DNA of 45,347 nt from a virus. The notes beneath the pieces are model-generated. The model did no database searches. It had not been told where the DNA came from and saw only the letters and a program-made list of their open reading frames with translations. Shown here piece after piece: positions 7,275-17,270 of the stretch. The position numbers were made by a program, and so were the translations under genes. Within the stretch, counting starts at the first letter, position 1. Every line of letters begins with the position of its first letter. The DNA is taken from the IMG/VR virus record IMGVR_UViG_3300006803_000028, positions 1 to 45,347 of that record; one strand, 5' to 3'.

Positions 7275-8678
7275 TTATTCATTTACAGCTGAGAACGAAT
7301 CATTATTAGAATCATCTGAATCATCTGTTATTGTTTGTATTTTTACTGGTGAGATAGCAGCTTTAACTTTTATTCTATCTCTAAATGTAGTTACATAGTT
7401 TACTTTAGTTACTAACTTCTCTACTATTTGTTCAGAGGTATCTACATTTAAAGTATCACTTCTACCTCCACCTACAACAATTTGGTTGCCATTATCATTA
7501 TTTACTTGGTTATAAACATTTGCAACAGTTGGCACTACCCCTAAATTTATAGTAAGCATTTGCGGTCCATATTTTTGAGCCTCAAATGAAGTCAACTTTG
7601 CATTCTTTAAAATTTGTGTAGCATCAACTCTATTATATAATCGTAATACATAATTAATAGAAAAAGATATTGCACTATTTGCATTTTTAATTATTGGTCT
7701 AAATAATATAGGTTCATCAAAATCTGTAGTCTGTGTAAACACTTGAAAGCTAGATTGATTAAACGTTGTACCTATTTGCTCAGTAACACTTATTTCATGA
7801 AACACTGTATAATTTCCACCAGATGAATTTAACTGAGCTATAAAATTACTAAACGTTGATCCTGCTACTTGCCCTGACAATTCAAAATAATCACCTGCGG
7901 TTGAAGGTTTTATTTCAGCATATAAATTATCATAAATATCTCTATTTAATATGGACACAGAATTAATTTCTTGCATTTCATAAAAACTGTATGCATTCTC
8001 TACAATAGTTTGAAAAATACCAGTTGCTCTTAATGTAATTGGTGGTGTTCCTAAAAAGCCTTGTCCTTCAGTTATCTTATATGCTAAACCATTTGAGTCA
8101 GATGTAGTAAAAGCATTATTCATATAAAATAAAGAAGGGACTCTCCATTCAATAAATGTTGCATATAAATTATCTCCTAATAATAAAGGGTCAGGGTTAA
8201 ATGTTGGAGTATCACTTTTTAAGAAGTTAATTGAACTTAAGTTCATCATAACCTCATCTCTCCTAGGAGCTAATACTTCAAATACTATACCATCATAATT
8301 TTCAAAATTAAATCCAGCAACAAAATGAATTCTTATTTTGTCATAGACTACATCTAGCTGTGGATTAAATGTTTGTAAAAGATTAGCACTATCTGTTAAT
8401 GCAGGACTGTAATCATTATAAGGAACACCTATATCTGTATCGAGAGAAACATACTGAGTTCTTGTTTCATTATTAGACACAGCGGAACCATCCCTCTCAT
8501 TTCCCATAACACCAGCCACAGTATCAGTATTAAAAAAATATGTACCTTTAGTATTAGCGTCTCTCATTAATTCAATAGGGTAATTAGCCGTATTAAATGT
8601 AACGGGAGTTGCTTGGCTTGCATAAGTATACTCTATAAGTATTTGCTCCGATATTTGTATAAACCTTGATGATTCCAT
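7275..8678 (-). CDS. Hypothetical virion structural protein (467 residues)
   Basis: I do not recognise a family. The sequence has the low-Lys, Asn/Thr/Ser-rich, beta-strand-prone composition of tail or fibre proteins, with no transmembrane segment, no catalytic motif and almost no Cys. It ends in a very acidic Asp/Ser-rich stretch (DDSDDSNNDS about 453-462). Aromatic-rich beta segments recur, such as FIEWRVPSLFYMNNAF (about 172-187). It lies between the membrane-anchored coiled-coil gene and the coiled-coil structural gene, in the same run as the large fibre genes. It is probably a receptor-binding or baseplate-periphery component. No Shine-Dalgarno sequence precedes its ATG. Confidence 0.65.
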   Translation of the reverse strand: MESSRFIQISEQILIEYTYASQATPVTFNTANYPIELMRDANTKGTYFFNTDTVAGVMGNERDGSAVSNNETRTQYVSLDTDIGVPYNDYSPALTDSANLLQTFNPQLDVVYDKIRIHFVAGFNFENYDGIVFEVLAPRRDEVMMNLSSINFLKSDTPTFNPDPLLLGDNLYATFIEWRVPSLFYMNNAFTTSDSNGLAYKITEGQGFLGTPPITLRATGIFQTIVENAYSFYEMQEINSVSILNRDIYDNLYAEIKPSTAGDYFELSGQVAGSTFSNFIAQLNSSGGNYTVFHEISVTEQIGTTFNQSSFQVFTQTTDFDEPILFRPIIKNANSAISFSINYVLRLYNRVDATQILKNAKLTSFEAQKYGPQMLTINLGVVPTVANVYNQVNNDNGNQIVVGGGRSDTLNVDTSEQIVEKLVTKVNYVTTFRDRIKVKAAISPVKIQTITDDSDDSNNDSFSAVNE

Positions 8679-8692
8679 TCTATTCTATTTAT

Positions 8693-9478
8693 TTACCATT
8701 GCAAAAGCTTTGGGTTCCACGAAACACCTAATCCGATATAAGGGCCAAAATTACCTTCACCAGTAATTCCCATCCCCACATTAATACCAAAACCAAAAGG
8801 TTTTCTATTTTTCATTTGTATACTTTTAAACTCAGGACTATTTTGATCAATCATAATTCCTTGAGTATTATTAAATGTTGTACCAGGATAATCAGAAGTT
8901 AATTTAATAAAAACTTCTTTTGTATTTAAGTCCTGTGACAGCGTAGCATCTAACCATATATTTTGTTTCAATCCTATAGTAGCAGAACCAAACATTAAAC
9001 TATCAGTAAATGTGTAAGGTAAAGATACATCAATTAATCTTGAGCTCTTTTCCCAATCACTCTTAGAATTAAAACTTAATACTGATTTAAAATCCACACC
9101 ATCTTGTTTAACAACAGTATCTTTAGTTTTTACTGGAACTTCTACAATTCTTTCCTCTACAATTGTTTTATATTTTACAATTGTTATAGGAGGCCTGCTC
9201 TTTTCATATTTTAAACTATCTCTTAGTTCTTCTAAGGATAAATTTAACCCCTTAATCTCACCGACCGATTCACCATTTTCATTTACATAATTGAGAATAG
9301 TATCATTAGCTGCCTCAAGATTATTCTGAAATCGAGTAACTTCTCCCTTAGCCTGTTCAGTTTCATTACACTGTCTAACTAGTAAAAATAATAACACTAC
9401 TATCCCTCCTAATAAAAACATCCTAGTGTTTTTTGGATCGGTTAAAATACCAAGAATATTTTTAATAATTAATATCAT
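8693..9478 (-). CDS. Membrane-anchored coiled-coil protein, possible spanin-like lysis protein
   Basis: One clear N-terminal membrane segment (about residues 20-34, FLLGGIVVLLFLLV) is followed by RQC, a coiled-coil region (about 38-90) and a Val/Lys-rich linker (TIVEERIVEVPVKTKDTVVK, about 105-124). The beta-rich end closes with GFGINVGMGI and YIGLGVSWNPKLLQW, which resembles the alternating Gly/aromatic strands of Bacteroidota surface proteins. Domain order suggests inner-membrane anchoring with a periplasmic body reaching toward the outer membrane, as in spanins; this is an analogy only. The ATG overlaps the stop of the upstream 78-residue coiled-coil gene by 4 bases (ATGA), so the pair is coupled. 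No holin or endolysin is recognisable nearby, which weakens the lysis reading. Confidence 0.6.
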   Translation of the reverse strand: MILIIKNILGILTDPKNTRMFLLGGIVVLLFLLVRQCNETEQAKGEVTRFQNNLEAANDTILNYVNENGESVGEIKGLNLSLEELRDSLKYEKSRPPITIVKYKTIVEERIVEVPVKTKDTVVKQDGVDFKSVLSFNSKSDWEKSSRLIDVSLPYTFTDSLMFGSATIGLKQNIWLDATLSQDLNTKEVFIKLTSDYPGTTFNNTQGIMIDQNSPEFKSIQMKNRKPFGFGINVGMGITGEGNFGPYIGLGVSWNPKLLQW

Positions 9479-9711
9479 TCTTTTATATGAGGAAGTAACT
9501 TATTAGGTGTAACTTCAGATGCTCCGTATTTTTTTGTAATTTTATCCATGAATTTTTTTTCTTTTAATTTCATGCCATCTACTTCAGTAAAAAGATTATC
9601 TCTTTTCTTCGCTAAACTTTCAATACTTTTTTGCATTAAGTCCAATGAGAGTTGTATTTCCCTATATCTAGATACAAAATTATTTAATTCTTTTATTTCT
9701 TTTTTTGTCAT
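9475..9711 (-). CDS. Small coiled-coil protein
   Basis: Seventy-eight residues, almost all predicted helical with heptad spacing (SRYREIQLSLDLMQKSIESL, about 14-33) and many Lys and Glu. It has no signal peptide and no Cys. It is coupled by a 4-base ATGA overlap to the membrane-anchored coiled-coil gene that follows, suggesting that the two products interact or act in the same step. It comes 24 bases after the 919-residue fibre gene. It could be a fibre assembly chaperone, since such small helical proteins often accompany fibre genes, or a lysis partner. I cannot decide between these. Confidence 0.6.
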   Translation of the reverse strand: MTKKEIKELNNFVSRYREIQLSLDLMQKSIESLAKKRDNLFTEVDGMKLKEKKFMDKITKKYGASEVTPNKLLPHIKE

Positions 9712-9735
9712 TTTTAACTTTTCTTTAAATATTTA

Positions 9736-12495
9736 TTAATTTGGATAGCGACCTCCTAATAAAACTTCTTCAGAACCTGCACTATAGGATTTACTCAAGA
9801 CCCTCCATCCTGCTTGATATTCAACATAAGCACTGGTTGGTGGTGGCGGCGCTGGAAAATTGTTGAGATCACCGTTTCCATTAGCAATAAGCGTAGTAGT
9901 AGTACCATCCCATACCATATCAAATATTGCCTCAGCAACCTGAGCGTCATATCCTCTATTAGCGCTTACATTCACAGTCAGAGAATGATACCCTCTTTCA
10001 GCACTATTGAACATGCCAGCAGGATATAAATTTCCCCACCAACTTGTCCAATTTCCATTTCCTGAATTACCATTAGATTGTAAAGATCTTCTTCTAGCCT
10101 TAGGTATTAAAAGTTGAATATTACCATAAACCAATAATTGATTCGATCCACCACCTGGCCTAGCGGTGTTATATTGTGTACTAAAATGTCTTACTATTAA
10201 ACAAATTCTCTGTCCAGGATATGCACCTACTGGAAAACGGAATCCTCCTTGTGCTGCACCAATATTCCAATCAACCACCACTGGGCCGTTCGCAGAACCA
10301 GGCCTAGGCAAAATACCCATTGGGCTAGTTTCCGGTTGGTAAAGATCAGCAGCTGGTGCTGAAATAGCTAAAGGTGTTTGGTTTGTAGACGGGGCAAAAG
10401 TTATTTGAACTAAAGGTGGAGATTCTGCCAAGTCTGCTTGTGTTGGCATACCGGCAGTGTTCGTAGGAGAATTCTTTATTAGTGTATTAACACCATAAGT
10501 TGCTGAGTTTGCCTGATTATCAGGATCACCAGCAGACTTAGTAAGATGAGTAGCTGGGTTGTAATTCTGTGCTCCTAATTCTGAACCAATCTTTTGGCTT
10601 CTACCAAATACTAGTGGATTATTAAAAGATATTTTATTCCTACTAAAACTAAAATATTGATTTGATCCTCTTCCATAATTATCAATGCCTACATTTTGAG
10701 TTAAGCTTTCAAATGACTGAAGGCCTATTGTTCTGTTAAAAGCACCCGTTGGATAGCCTAGCGGTTGTAGTGCTCCAGGATCAAATGAGTTTATACCCGT
10801 AGCTTCATCGCCTATTCTTATGGACATTACACTAGCATCGCCTTGTGATGTTGATTGTGGTATAAAGTCATCTGCTCTAACCATCAGGCCAGGTACTGCA
10901 TTCTCTGTAGTAGTAAGGTCATATATACCTTCTAACATGGCTTTTAGATCGTTTGTCTTTTGTACGTTCTGTTGTGGCAATACTGAAGATTCTCCTTGTA
11001 ATGCCCACGTTTGTCTTCCTACAAACCTAGTATGCATTCTTGCAGCTCCACTACTATCTACAGATTTATAATCTAAAACAATACTCGGTCCTCTTTGAGT
11101 AATCGGTAAACCAACATTACCAGGTAAATTATCCAATCCTCTAAGAATTGTTTGTGTACCAGATTTTATATAGAGTTCTCCACCTGATCCTAATGAATTA
11201 GGTCTCTCTGATTTTTGTTCAATAATTACATTTTGTAAGAGTGTAGCAACAGCTCCTGTAGTTTGTAATATTATTGGCCCGTTTGTCGCTGTTCCAGTTA
11301 TTCCACCACTTGCAGCTGCCATTCTTATTTTACCTTGATCAATTGCATTATCAGCAATAAGGTTAATTTGTGAACCAGTTCGTAATGAAATATCATTATT
11401 ATCTCCTGCTCCAGCAAGTGGGGTAACTAAGTTTATTGTCTTTGCAATTAATTGTTGTTGGCCTGTGAACGTATTTACACCCGCCGAACTTGGAAGTAAT
11501 GGCGTAATTCCATTTCCTGATTCTATTATAGTTTTTCCAGCCAATCCTTGAGTAAGCATTTCAAATTTATTTCCTGCTGGTGATGCCGCACCACCTGAGC
11601 CTACGTTTATTTTAAAATCTCCACCACCAAAAGGTAATGCTGGTGATGAACCGCTTTCCATAATAATCTCGCCACCTGCATAAAAATACTGAGATCTATT
11701 TTGTGTTAATAACTCAAACCCATACATATCAGTAACGTTAGTCGCACCCGTGGCTGGAGTAGGAACATCTAAAATTAATCTATCTCGTTTACCAATCCTT
11801 ATATTAGTTAATATGGCCGGGTCTGTTTGTTCAAATCCATCATTAAACCCAGGTGTTACACCACCATGAAAAACAATAGCTCTACTATTAGAATTTCTTT
11901 GATGAATTAACATAGAAGTTTGATCTGAACCGTTTCCAACTATAATATCTTCTGGTACTATGTAAGCTGAAGTAAAAGGTATTGCATTAAAAGGTATTGT
12001 TTGTGATGTAACACCTGCTACCATAATTGCAGGTACACCTTCATTTGTTGTATTAGCACCGTTATTTAAACCTATCGGTCCATTATATAAAATATTTTCC
12101 TGATTAAAGATAGGCGCACCTGTGGCTAAACCAAAACCACCACTTATTCCTGCATCACCTTTAGGCCCTTGTAGGTCAATTGTTGTTATAACCCAGGTTG
12201 TCCCATTGTATTCCCAAACCTGTCCATTAAACTGTAAATAATAATCTCCTACTAGTGGGGTTGGTGTTGGGGGAGCAGTAAGAGGAGTTGCACCCGGCGA
12301 TGTTATTGAAGTATCTTCATACCATCTTGTACCTTTAGGTCCTCTACCACCAGCCGGCCCAGTAGGTCCTGGAATACCTTTAGGCCCAGCAGGCCCACCA
12401 CCATTTAGTAATATTTGGTCAAAATTAAAATTGGTCTTATCAACCAGTTGTGAAATAGTATCTGATGCTATTATTTCTTGTATAGTGATTGGCAT
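9736..12495 (-). CDS. Tail fibre protein with short collagen-like N-terminal segment
   Basis: A 919-residue fibre-type protein. Residues 1-30 form a head peptide (ITIQEIIASDTISQLVDKTN at 3-22, then FNFDQI). A Pro-rich collagen-like run with Gly every third residue follows (about 33-57, with GPKGIPGPTGPAG), and a second short Gly-X-Y patch (GPKGDAG) lies near 110-116. The long body is Gly/Asn/Thr-rich with beta-helix-like strands, and the C-terminal part (about 730-919) is aromatic and probably the receptor-facing domain. The head peptide is shared with the 219-residue protein encoded at 23274-23933, pointing to a common docking site on the virion. No chaperone-type peptidase triad is visible. 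It is followed by a small coiled-coil gene that may assist folding. Confidence 0.75.
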   Translation of the reverse strand: MPITIQEIIASDTISQLVDKTNFNFDQILLNGGGPAGPKGIPGPTGPAGGRGPKGTRWYEDTSITSPGATPLTAPPTPTPLVGDYYLQFNGQVWEYNGTTWVITTIDLQGPKGDAGISGGFGLATGAPIFNQENILYNGPIGLNNGANTTNEGVPAIMVAGVTSQTIPFNAIPFTSAYIVPEDIIVGNGSDQTSMLIHQRNSNSRAIVFHGGVTPGFNDGFEQTDPAILTNIRIGKRDRLILDVPTPATGATNVTDMYGFELLTQNRSQYFYAGGEIIMESGSSPALPFGGGDFKINVGSGGAASPAGNKFEMLTQGLAGKTIIESGNGITPLLPSSAGVNTFTGQQQLIAKTINLVTPLAGAGDNNDISLRTGSQINLIADNAIDQGKIRMAAASGGITGTATNGPIILQTTGAVATLLQNVIIEQKSERPNSLGSGGELYIKSGTQTILRGLDNLPGNVGLPITQRGPSIVLDYKSVDSSGAARMHTRFVGRQTWALQGESSVLPQQNVQKTNDLKAMLEGIYDLTTTENAVPGLMVRADDFIPQSTSQGDASVMSIRIGDEATGINSFDPGALQPLGYPTGAFNRTIGLQSFESLTQNVGIDNYGRGSNQYFSFSRNKISFNNPLVFGRSQKIGSELGAQNYNPATHLTKSAGDPDNQANSATYGVNTLIKNSPTNTAGMPTQADLAESPPLVQITFAPSTNQTPLAISAPAADLYQPETSPMGILPRPGSANGPVVVDWNIGAAQGGFRFPVGAYPGQRICLIVRHFSTQYNTARPGGGSNQLLVYGNIQLLIPKARRRSLQSNGNSGNGNWTSWWGNLYPAGMFNSAERGYHSLTVNVSANRGYDAQVAEAIFDMVWDGTTTTLIANGNGDLNNFPAPPPPTSAYVEYQAGWRVLSKSYSAGSEEVLLGGRYPN

Positions 12496-12504
12496 CTGTT
12501 TTTA

Positions 12505-15500
12505 TTATTTTTTAACTATAGTAACACTGAACCCATACGATTCAGAGAAACCTGTTCTTTTATTATATATTAGCCTTAAATCAAATGGATTTGTATTTAA
12601 GGTTTTTGATGATACATTATCATTAATACTTAGTCCTGCTGCTGTTTTTTGTAAGTTAGTTAATTCAGCTGTAGTATAAACATCAGGCTCATTTTCTCTA
12701 GATGCTAAATTATAAAAATCTACATTTCCTACTTTATATAATTTTAATATATTTTGTCTAATATATTGTCTAACATCATCATCTAAAGTTTCCAAATCAC
12801 CAAAACCGTATAAAGGATTTACATACTTTAAGAACTCTTTTTTAATCGGTTCAAATAAATATTCGACTAATCTTTTTTCAATAAATAAGTAAAATGCTAC
12901 AGTAGCCGAAGAAGACTGTTTCTTTATACTATTAATCTGTGTAGTTCCTAAACTCTTTATAACTTTTTTATTTACAGTAACTGACGGTGTATCTTGGTAC
13001 ATAAAGGTACCTGGAATTAAACTAGGTTGCCTAATTGCACGTTTAACAAAAGGGTCTGGTTGAAACGTATCTAGTATAATAGATTCTGGAACTTTTAAAT
13101 ATTTAGAACCAAAAAATGATTTTCTTTCTTTCATTGATCTTGTACCAATAATATTCTCTATTAAAGTTTTATCAATACTTTTTATAAAATATGAAGGCTC
13201 CCAGTTAGATGAAAACATATAAAAATCTTTATAATCAATTCCTACTTCATTAATAAGAGGATATAAGCTTGAAAATGCACTATCATTAGATAACTCTAAT
13301 ATAGTAGACGGATCTTGTTCATTTACCTTATGATAAAAGAAATTTTGAATTTGCCCAAAATTAGGATCACTACTATTAAATTGAGTGTTTTTATATTTAC
13401 ATAATTCTAATACCTTTAATTTATAAGCAGCATCTGGGATATTATTAGACCCAGTAGTACCACCTGTTACAGTTTCATTAAAATCTATATTCATATAAGG
13501 ATCTCTAAAGAAAATTAAAGGTAATGAATAAGGTTCATAATAACCTGCATGTCTAGCAATAGGAGTTACATTAGGTACACGTTGTAAAGATAAATCATAT
13601 CCTATAACATCTGTTAGATTAAATTCAGTAGGTTTATTAGGATCAGGTAATATTCCAACATATAAAGATTTAAGTATATCAGCCTGTGCTCTTAGTGTAA
13701 TATTAAAAGTTTGGGCTAGCGTACCATCGCTGTTTCTTGCCTGTGTACCATCAGCTTTAACAGTTTCATAAATAACATTAGGATTACCATCATTTACCGC
13801 ATCAAATATTTCGCCAAAACCAATTGATAATAATCTATTTTGATATTCTAAATATCCACTATCTTGAATAGTATAGGTAGCGGTTCCTAAATTTGCTTGT
13901 GATGGAATTATAGAAGGTAGGTTTACACTCAGGCCATTAGCTGTAACTTTACTGCATTGAAATTTATCTGAACTAAGAACCTTACTAATACCACTAACTA
14001 CATAATTAATCCCAGCAATAGAAAAAGTTATTGTGCCGTATGTTCCATCTTCTAATATCCTTATGTCATTAATAAAATCAGTTGGTTGCCCAGCGGAATT
14101 TGGTAAACCTTTTATTGTGTATATTCCAGTAATTGAATTTTGCGATGATAAATTAAAACTTAAAGCCCCTCTTAACGTTCCATCTGTATAATCAAAGGAA
14201 CCTGTTGCAGGATCTTTTACAGGTGAACAGTCAGTATTTGTTACATAAGAACTATTTAAAGAATATAAAGTAGTTCTATCTATGGTAGATTTATTTATAT
14301 TATTAAAGCAAGCTTCATCATAGTCTACTGAAATAAGCATAGTAACAGTTTTCCATTTTTCATTTTTTATAAACTTAACTTGGCTCTCGGGCTTATCTGG
14401 TAAATTAGGAACTAAAATAGCAGAAAAACGATAATCATTAAATGTACCATTAGTTACGTATGATAACGAAGCAGTATCAAAATTTGGTTTTTCAGTACCT
14501 ATAGCTTTTTCTTTTACTGTTACTCTTACCCCTCTTAAGAAAGTTTCTGAAAAATTTTGCTCATCACCACCGCTAAATCTACCGTATCTTAATTGCCTAT
14601 CAATTTCAGTAATGCCACCAGTAGTAAATTTCTCTACAATAAAATATTCATCAAAATAATTTCTATTAACATTCTGAAATGTACCTGGAACAAATTTTTG
14701 TCCAGTAATTAAATTTGCAGCTGTATTATCAACAGGTGCAGTATCTATATAACTCCAAGAACTTTCTATAGCTGACTTTGTAAAATAAGTTGGGAATTCA
14801 GAAAGATAATACCACTCATGAGTAAATCCGCTAGCCTCTTGTATCTTATCATATTTGGAAGGTGCAAAATTATTTAAACCAAATGCTAAATTTACATTTA
14901 ATCTATAAGGGTGATTTCTTACATCCTTTCCATTATTTATCCATGCCCATTTATTTATGTATGGAGCTATCCTGGATATTGTAGCTTGTGATGTTAAAAA
15001 GTTTTCTTCTAATCTAATATATTCACTAAGAATATATTCATCATCAGGATTTTGATCCTCTGCATCATTAAGTAATCCTATTAAATTGTAAAAGCCACCG
15101 TTATCATAAAAGCTTCTAATTTCAGGATTAGAACTAATTCCAATATATTGGGGTGGATTACTTCCAGGCGATGATTGATTATATTCAGCATATTCAAAAT
15201 CTAATTCCCCTTCTTGGCTATATAAAGTACTATAAAAATCTACATCAAAATCCTTAACATCAAAAAATGAAAATCTACCAAACGAAGGCCTATAATCTGA
15301 ATATAATGCAACTTGGTTAGATCCTGTAACCATAATCTGATTATCATTACATGTAATAATTACATACTTATCAATATTATTATAACCTATTATATTATCA
15401 AAGCCATCATAAATAGGTTCTTCAGTATATGGTACCCAATCTCCAATTTGTGCAAAATCACCAGTAGTCTGAACAAAATTACCTTTTATAAATCTGTCTT

Positions 15501-17208
15501 GATCGCCTTGTTCTACTTTTAATAAGCTATTCTTAGTATCATTTCCACCAACAAAAGTTTGAGATGGTTTAGCTATGGTTGTAGTAGGATATGTTTGTAT
15601 TTGTGAAAATACTTCAGGATATTGTGCATCTAATTCAAAACCCATTCTATTAAATCGTGTACCACTAAATCTTGACTTAACGTAAACAGTACTATCATTA
15701 TAAGAAGCAGTAAAGAATCTACTATTTTCATTTATTCCATTATTAATAGCAGATGTTATTGATTGTGCAACTTCTTGTATAGTACCGTTAGGATTAAAGA
15801 ATGCCTCAAATGATTTACCTGGTGTTGGTGCAAGTACGCTATTAGCAAATATTTTACCTACAACATCTACACCATCATAAAAAGTTATACTAAAACCATC
15901 TTCTATATTATCTAATATCTTTATGTACATTTGTGCAAACCCTGCATGTTGAACAATACTAGCATTAGCAAAAGTATCAGGTTCTTTATAACCCGCAAAT
16001 AAAGATATATCAACCTTAGTATCAAATAATCTTATTTGATCTTTACTCCATAATGAACCTTTTTTTATTGTATGATAATCATCTTCTTTATCTTTAACAT
16101 AAAATATAGATTCAACCTCATCTACTCGAGTAGGTGTAGGCAAACCTGTAACTGTTGTAGTTTTTGTAGGATCTAAGAATAATAAAATACCTTCTTCATT
16201 GGTCATTTCAAATGGGGTATTTAAATACTGTGAAACTTCAGTTATAGTATTTATGTTAGGTAATTGGCTCTTTTCTGTATTTTTATAAAACCCTTCTCCA
16301 GAAATATCAAATTTACCTTCTTCAACTTCATTAACATACATACCAAAATATCTGTTAATAGAATAATCGTTAGCAGTTGGATCATCAAATAAAAATTCAA
16401 TATTTAAAAGATTAGCTAAAAGTATACCATTATTTTGAAAGCCTTGGGTAAATAGGTATTCGTTTTCCATAATGGTACCATCCTTCCCAACTAAATCTTT
16501 ATATGCAAAATTACCTGAGCTTGTAAACCCACCACTTTTGTAAGAGATACCATTCCAAAGAATAGGTTCATCTGGTCGCCAAGTTATATTAAGTGGTACT
16601 TCTGGGAAATTTTCTTGATTTCTATAATTTCTAATATAAGAACCTAATGCCGTACCTTCAGTCAAATCAAATGTTTTAATTGCAGTACAATTCTCTAAAA
16701 CTTGTTTTGTGAAGTTAGCTGAGGTTTGGGCATTTATAGAATTTTCATTCTGAGTTAATGCCCTGTAATTATTAATAGCTGCTGGATTATCCATCCTAAA
16801 CACAACAAAAGAATTTGGCAATTGCTCATTTAACCAGAGTGGTGCCAAAGTTCCCAGGCTTTGTGGATATGTTTCAGATGCAATAGATCTAGTACCACTA
16901 CAATAAAACATTTCATACTGATTACCATAATCTGACAATACAGCAGTATTTTCATATTCCTGAAATACCTCATATGCAGACTCTATTGGAAACTTCCCAA
17001 AATCAAAAAATCTAAAAACATCTTGGTCATAAGTAGCACGACCATCAACTTTAAATGCTTTAAATTTCTGAGATGATAATCTATTGTTAGCACTAAATGA
17101 TTCTAAGTAAATATCAGTACCATCTGATACTACTTTAACATTAGCAGTTAACTTAGGGTTTGTTCTAATTAAACTATATGAAGCTTTATCAAGCAATTGT
17201 TCAGCCAT
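12505..17208 (-). CDS. Giant virion structural protein (1567 residues)
   Basis: Not assignable to a T4 gene. The protein is long, Asn/Ser/Thr-rich and beta-prone through its first 1,250 residues. The C-terminal 300 residues are more helical and Lys-rich, with KKEFLKYVNPLYGFGDLETL and DDVRQYIRQNILKLYK. There are few Cys and no transmembrane or enzymatic motifs. Size and position between the 1280-residue and 919-residue genes suggest a baseplate arm or long appendage. The start codon is reached by a 9-bp AT-rich inverted repeat that includes the A of the ATG (17208-17246), which may affect initiation. No Shine-Dalgarno sequence is present. Products of this size encoded in series are much larger than T4's short-tail-fibre/gp10/gp11 set. 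Confidence 0.75.
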   Translation of the reverse strand: MAEQLLDKASYSLIRTNPKLTANVKVVSDGTDIYLESFSANNRLSSQKFKAFKVDGRATYDQDVFRFFDFGKFPIESAYEVFQEYENTAVLSDYGNQYEMFYCSGTRSIASETYPQSLGTLAPLWLNEQLPNSFVVFRMDNPAAINNYRALTQNENSINAQTSANFTKQVLENCTAIKTFDLTEGTALGSYIRNYRNQENFPEVPLNITWRPDEPILWNGISYKSGGFTSSGNFAYKDLVGKDGTIMENEYLFTQGFQNNGILLANLLNIEFLFDDPTANDYSINRYFGMYVNEVEEGKFDISGEGFYKNTEKSQLPNINTITEVSQYLNTPFEMTNEEGILLFLDPTKTTTVTGLPTPTRVDEVESIFYVKDKEDDYHTIKKGSLWSKDQIRLFDTKVDISLFAGYKEPDTFANASIVQHAGFAQMYIKILDNIEDGFSITFYDGVDVVGKIFANSVLAPTPGKSFEAFFNPNGTIQEVAQSITSAINNGINENSRFFTASYNDSTVYVKSRFSGTRFNRMGFELDAQYPEVFSQIQTYPTTTIAKPSQTFVGGNDTKNSLLKVEQGDQDRFIKGNFVQTTGDFAQIGDWVPYTEEPIYDGFDNIIGYNNIDKYVIITCNDNQIMVTGSNQVALYSDYRPSFGRFSFFDVKDFDVDFYSTLYSQEGELDFEYAEYNQSSPGSNPPQYIGISSNPEIRSFYDNGGFYNLIGLLNDAEDQNPDDEYILSEYIRLEENFLTSQATISRIAPYINKWAWINNGKDVRNHPYRLNVNLAFGLNNFAPSKYDKIQEASGFTHEWYYLSEFPTYFTKSAIESSWSYIDTAPVDNTAANLITGQKFVPGTFQNVNRNYFDEYFIVEKFTTGGITEIDRQLRYGRFSGGDEQNFSETFLRGVRVTVKEKAIGTEKPNFDTASLSYVTNGTFNDYRFSAILVPNLPDKPESQVKFIKNEKWKTVTMLISVDYDEACFNNINKSTIDRTTLYSLNSSYVTNTDCSPVKDPATGSFDYTDGTLRGALSFNLSSQNSITGIYTIKGLPNSAGQPTDFINDIRILEDGTYGTITFSIAGINYVVSGISKVLSSDKFQCSKVTANGLSVNLPSIIPSQANLGTATYTIQDSGYLEYQNRLLSIGFGEIFDAVNDGNPNVIYETVKADGTQARNSDGTLAQTFNITLRAQADILKSLYVGILPDPNKPTEFNLTDVIGYDLSLQRVPNVTPIARHAGYYEPYSLPLIFFRDPYMNIDFNETVTGGTTGSNNIPDAAYKLKVLELCKYKNTQFNSSDPNFGQIQNFFYHKVNEQDPSTILELSNDSAFSSLYPLINEVGIDYKDFYMFSSNWEPSYFIKSIDKTLIENIIGTRSMKERKSFFGSKYLKVPESIILDTFQPDPFVKRAIRQPSLIPGTFMYQDTPSVTVNKKVIKSLGTTQINSIKKQSSSATVAFYLFIEKRLVEYLFEPIKKEFLKYVNPLYGFGDLETLDDDVRQYIRQNILKLYKVGNVDFYNLASRENEPDVYTTAELTNLQKTAAGLSINDNVSSKTLNTNPFDLRLIYNKRTGFSESYGFSVTIVKK

Positions 17209-17246
17209 TTATCTTTCACTTTTTTTATTTATTCACCAAAGATAAA
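17208..17246 (-). promoter_or_regulatory. AT-rich inverted repeat covering the start of the 1567-residue gene
   Basis: Plus-strand 17208-17216 (TTTATCTTT) is perfectly complementary to 17238-17246 (AAAGATAAA), with a 21-base loop. In the minus-strand mRNA the second arm runs into the ATG. The stem has only two G-C pairs, so it would be weak and might act as an adjustable structure at the ribosome entry site. There is no T-run after it on the minus strand, so it is not an intrinsic terminator. Chance occurrence is possible. Confidence 0.2.
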
Positions 17247-17270
17247 GTTAAAATAAACTAAGATTACCAA

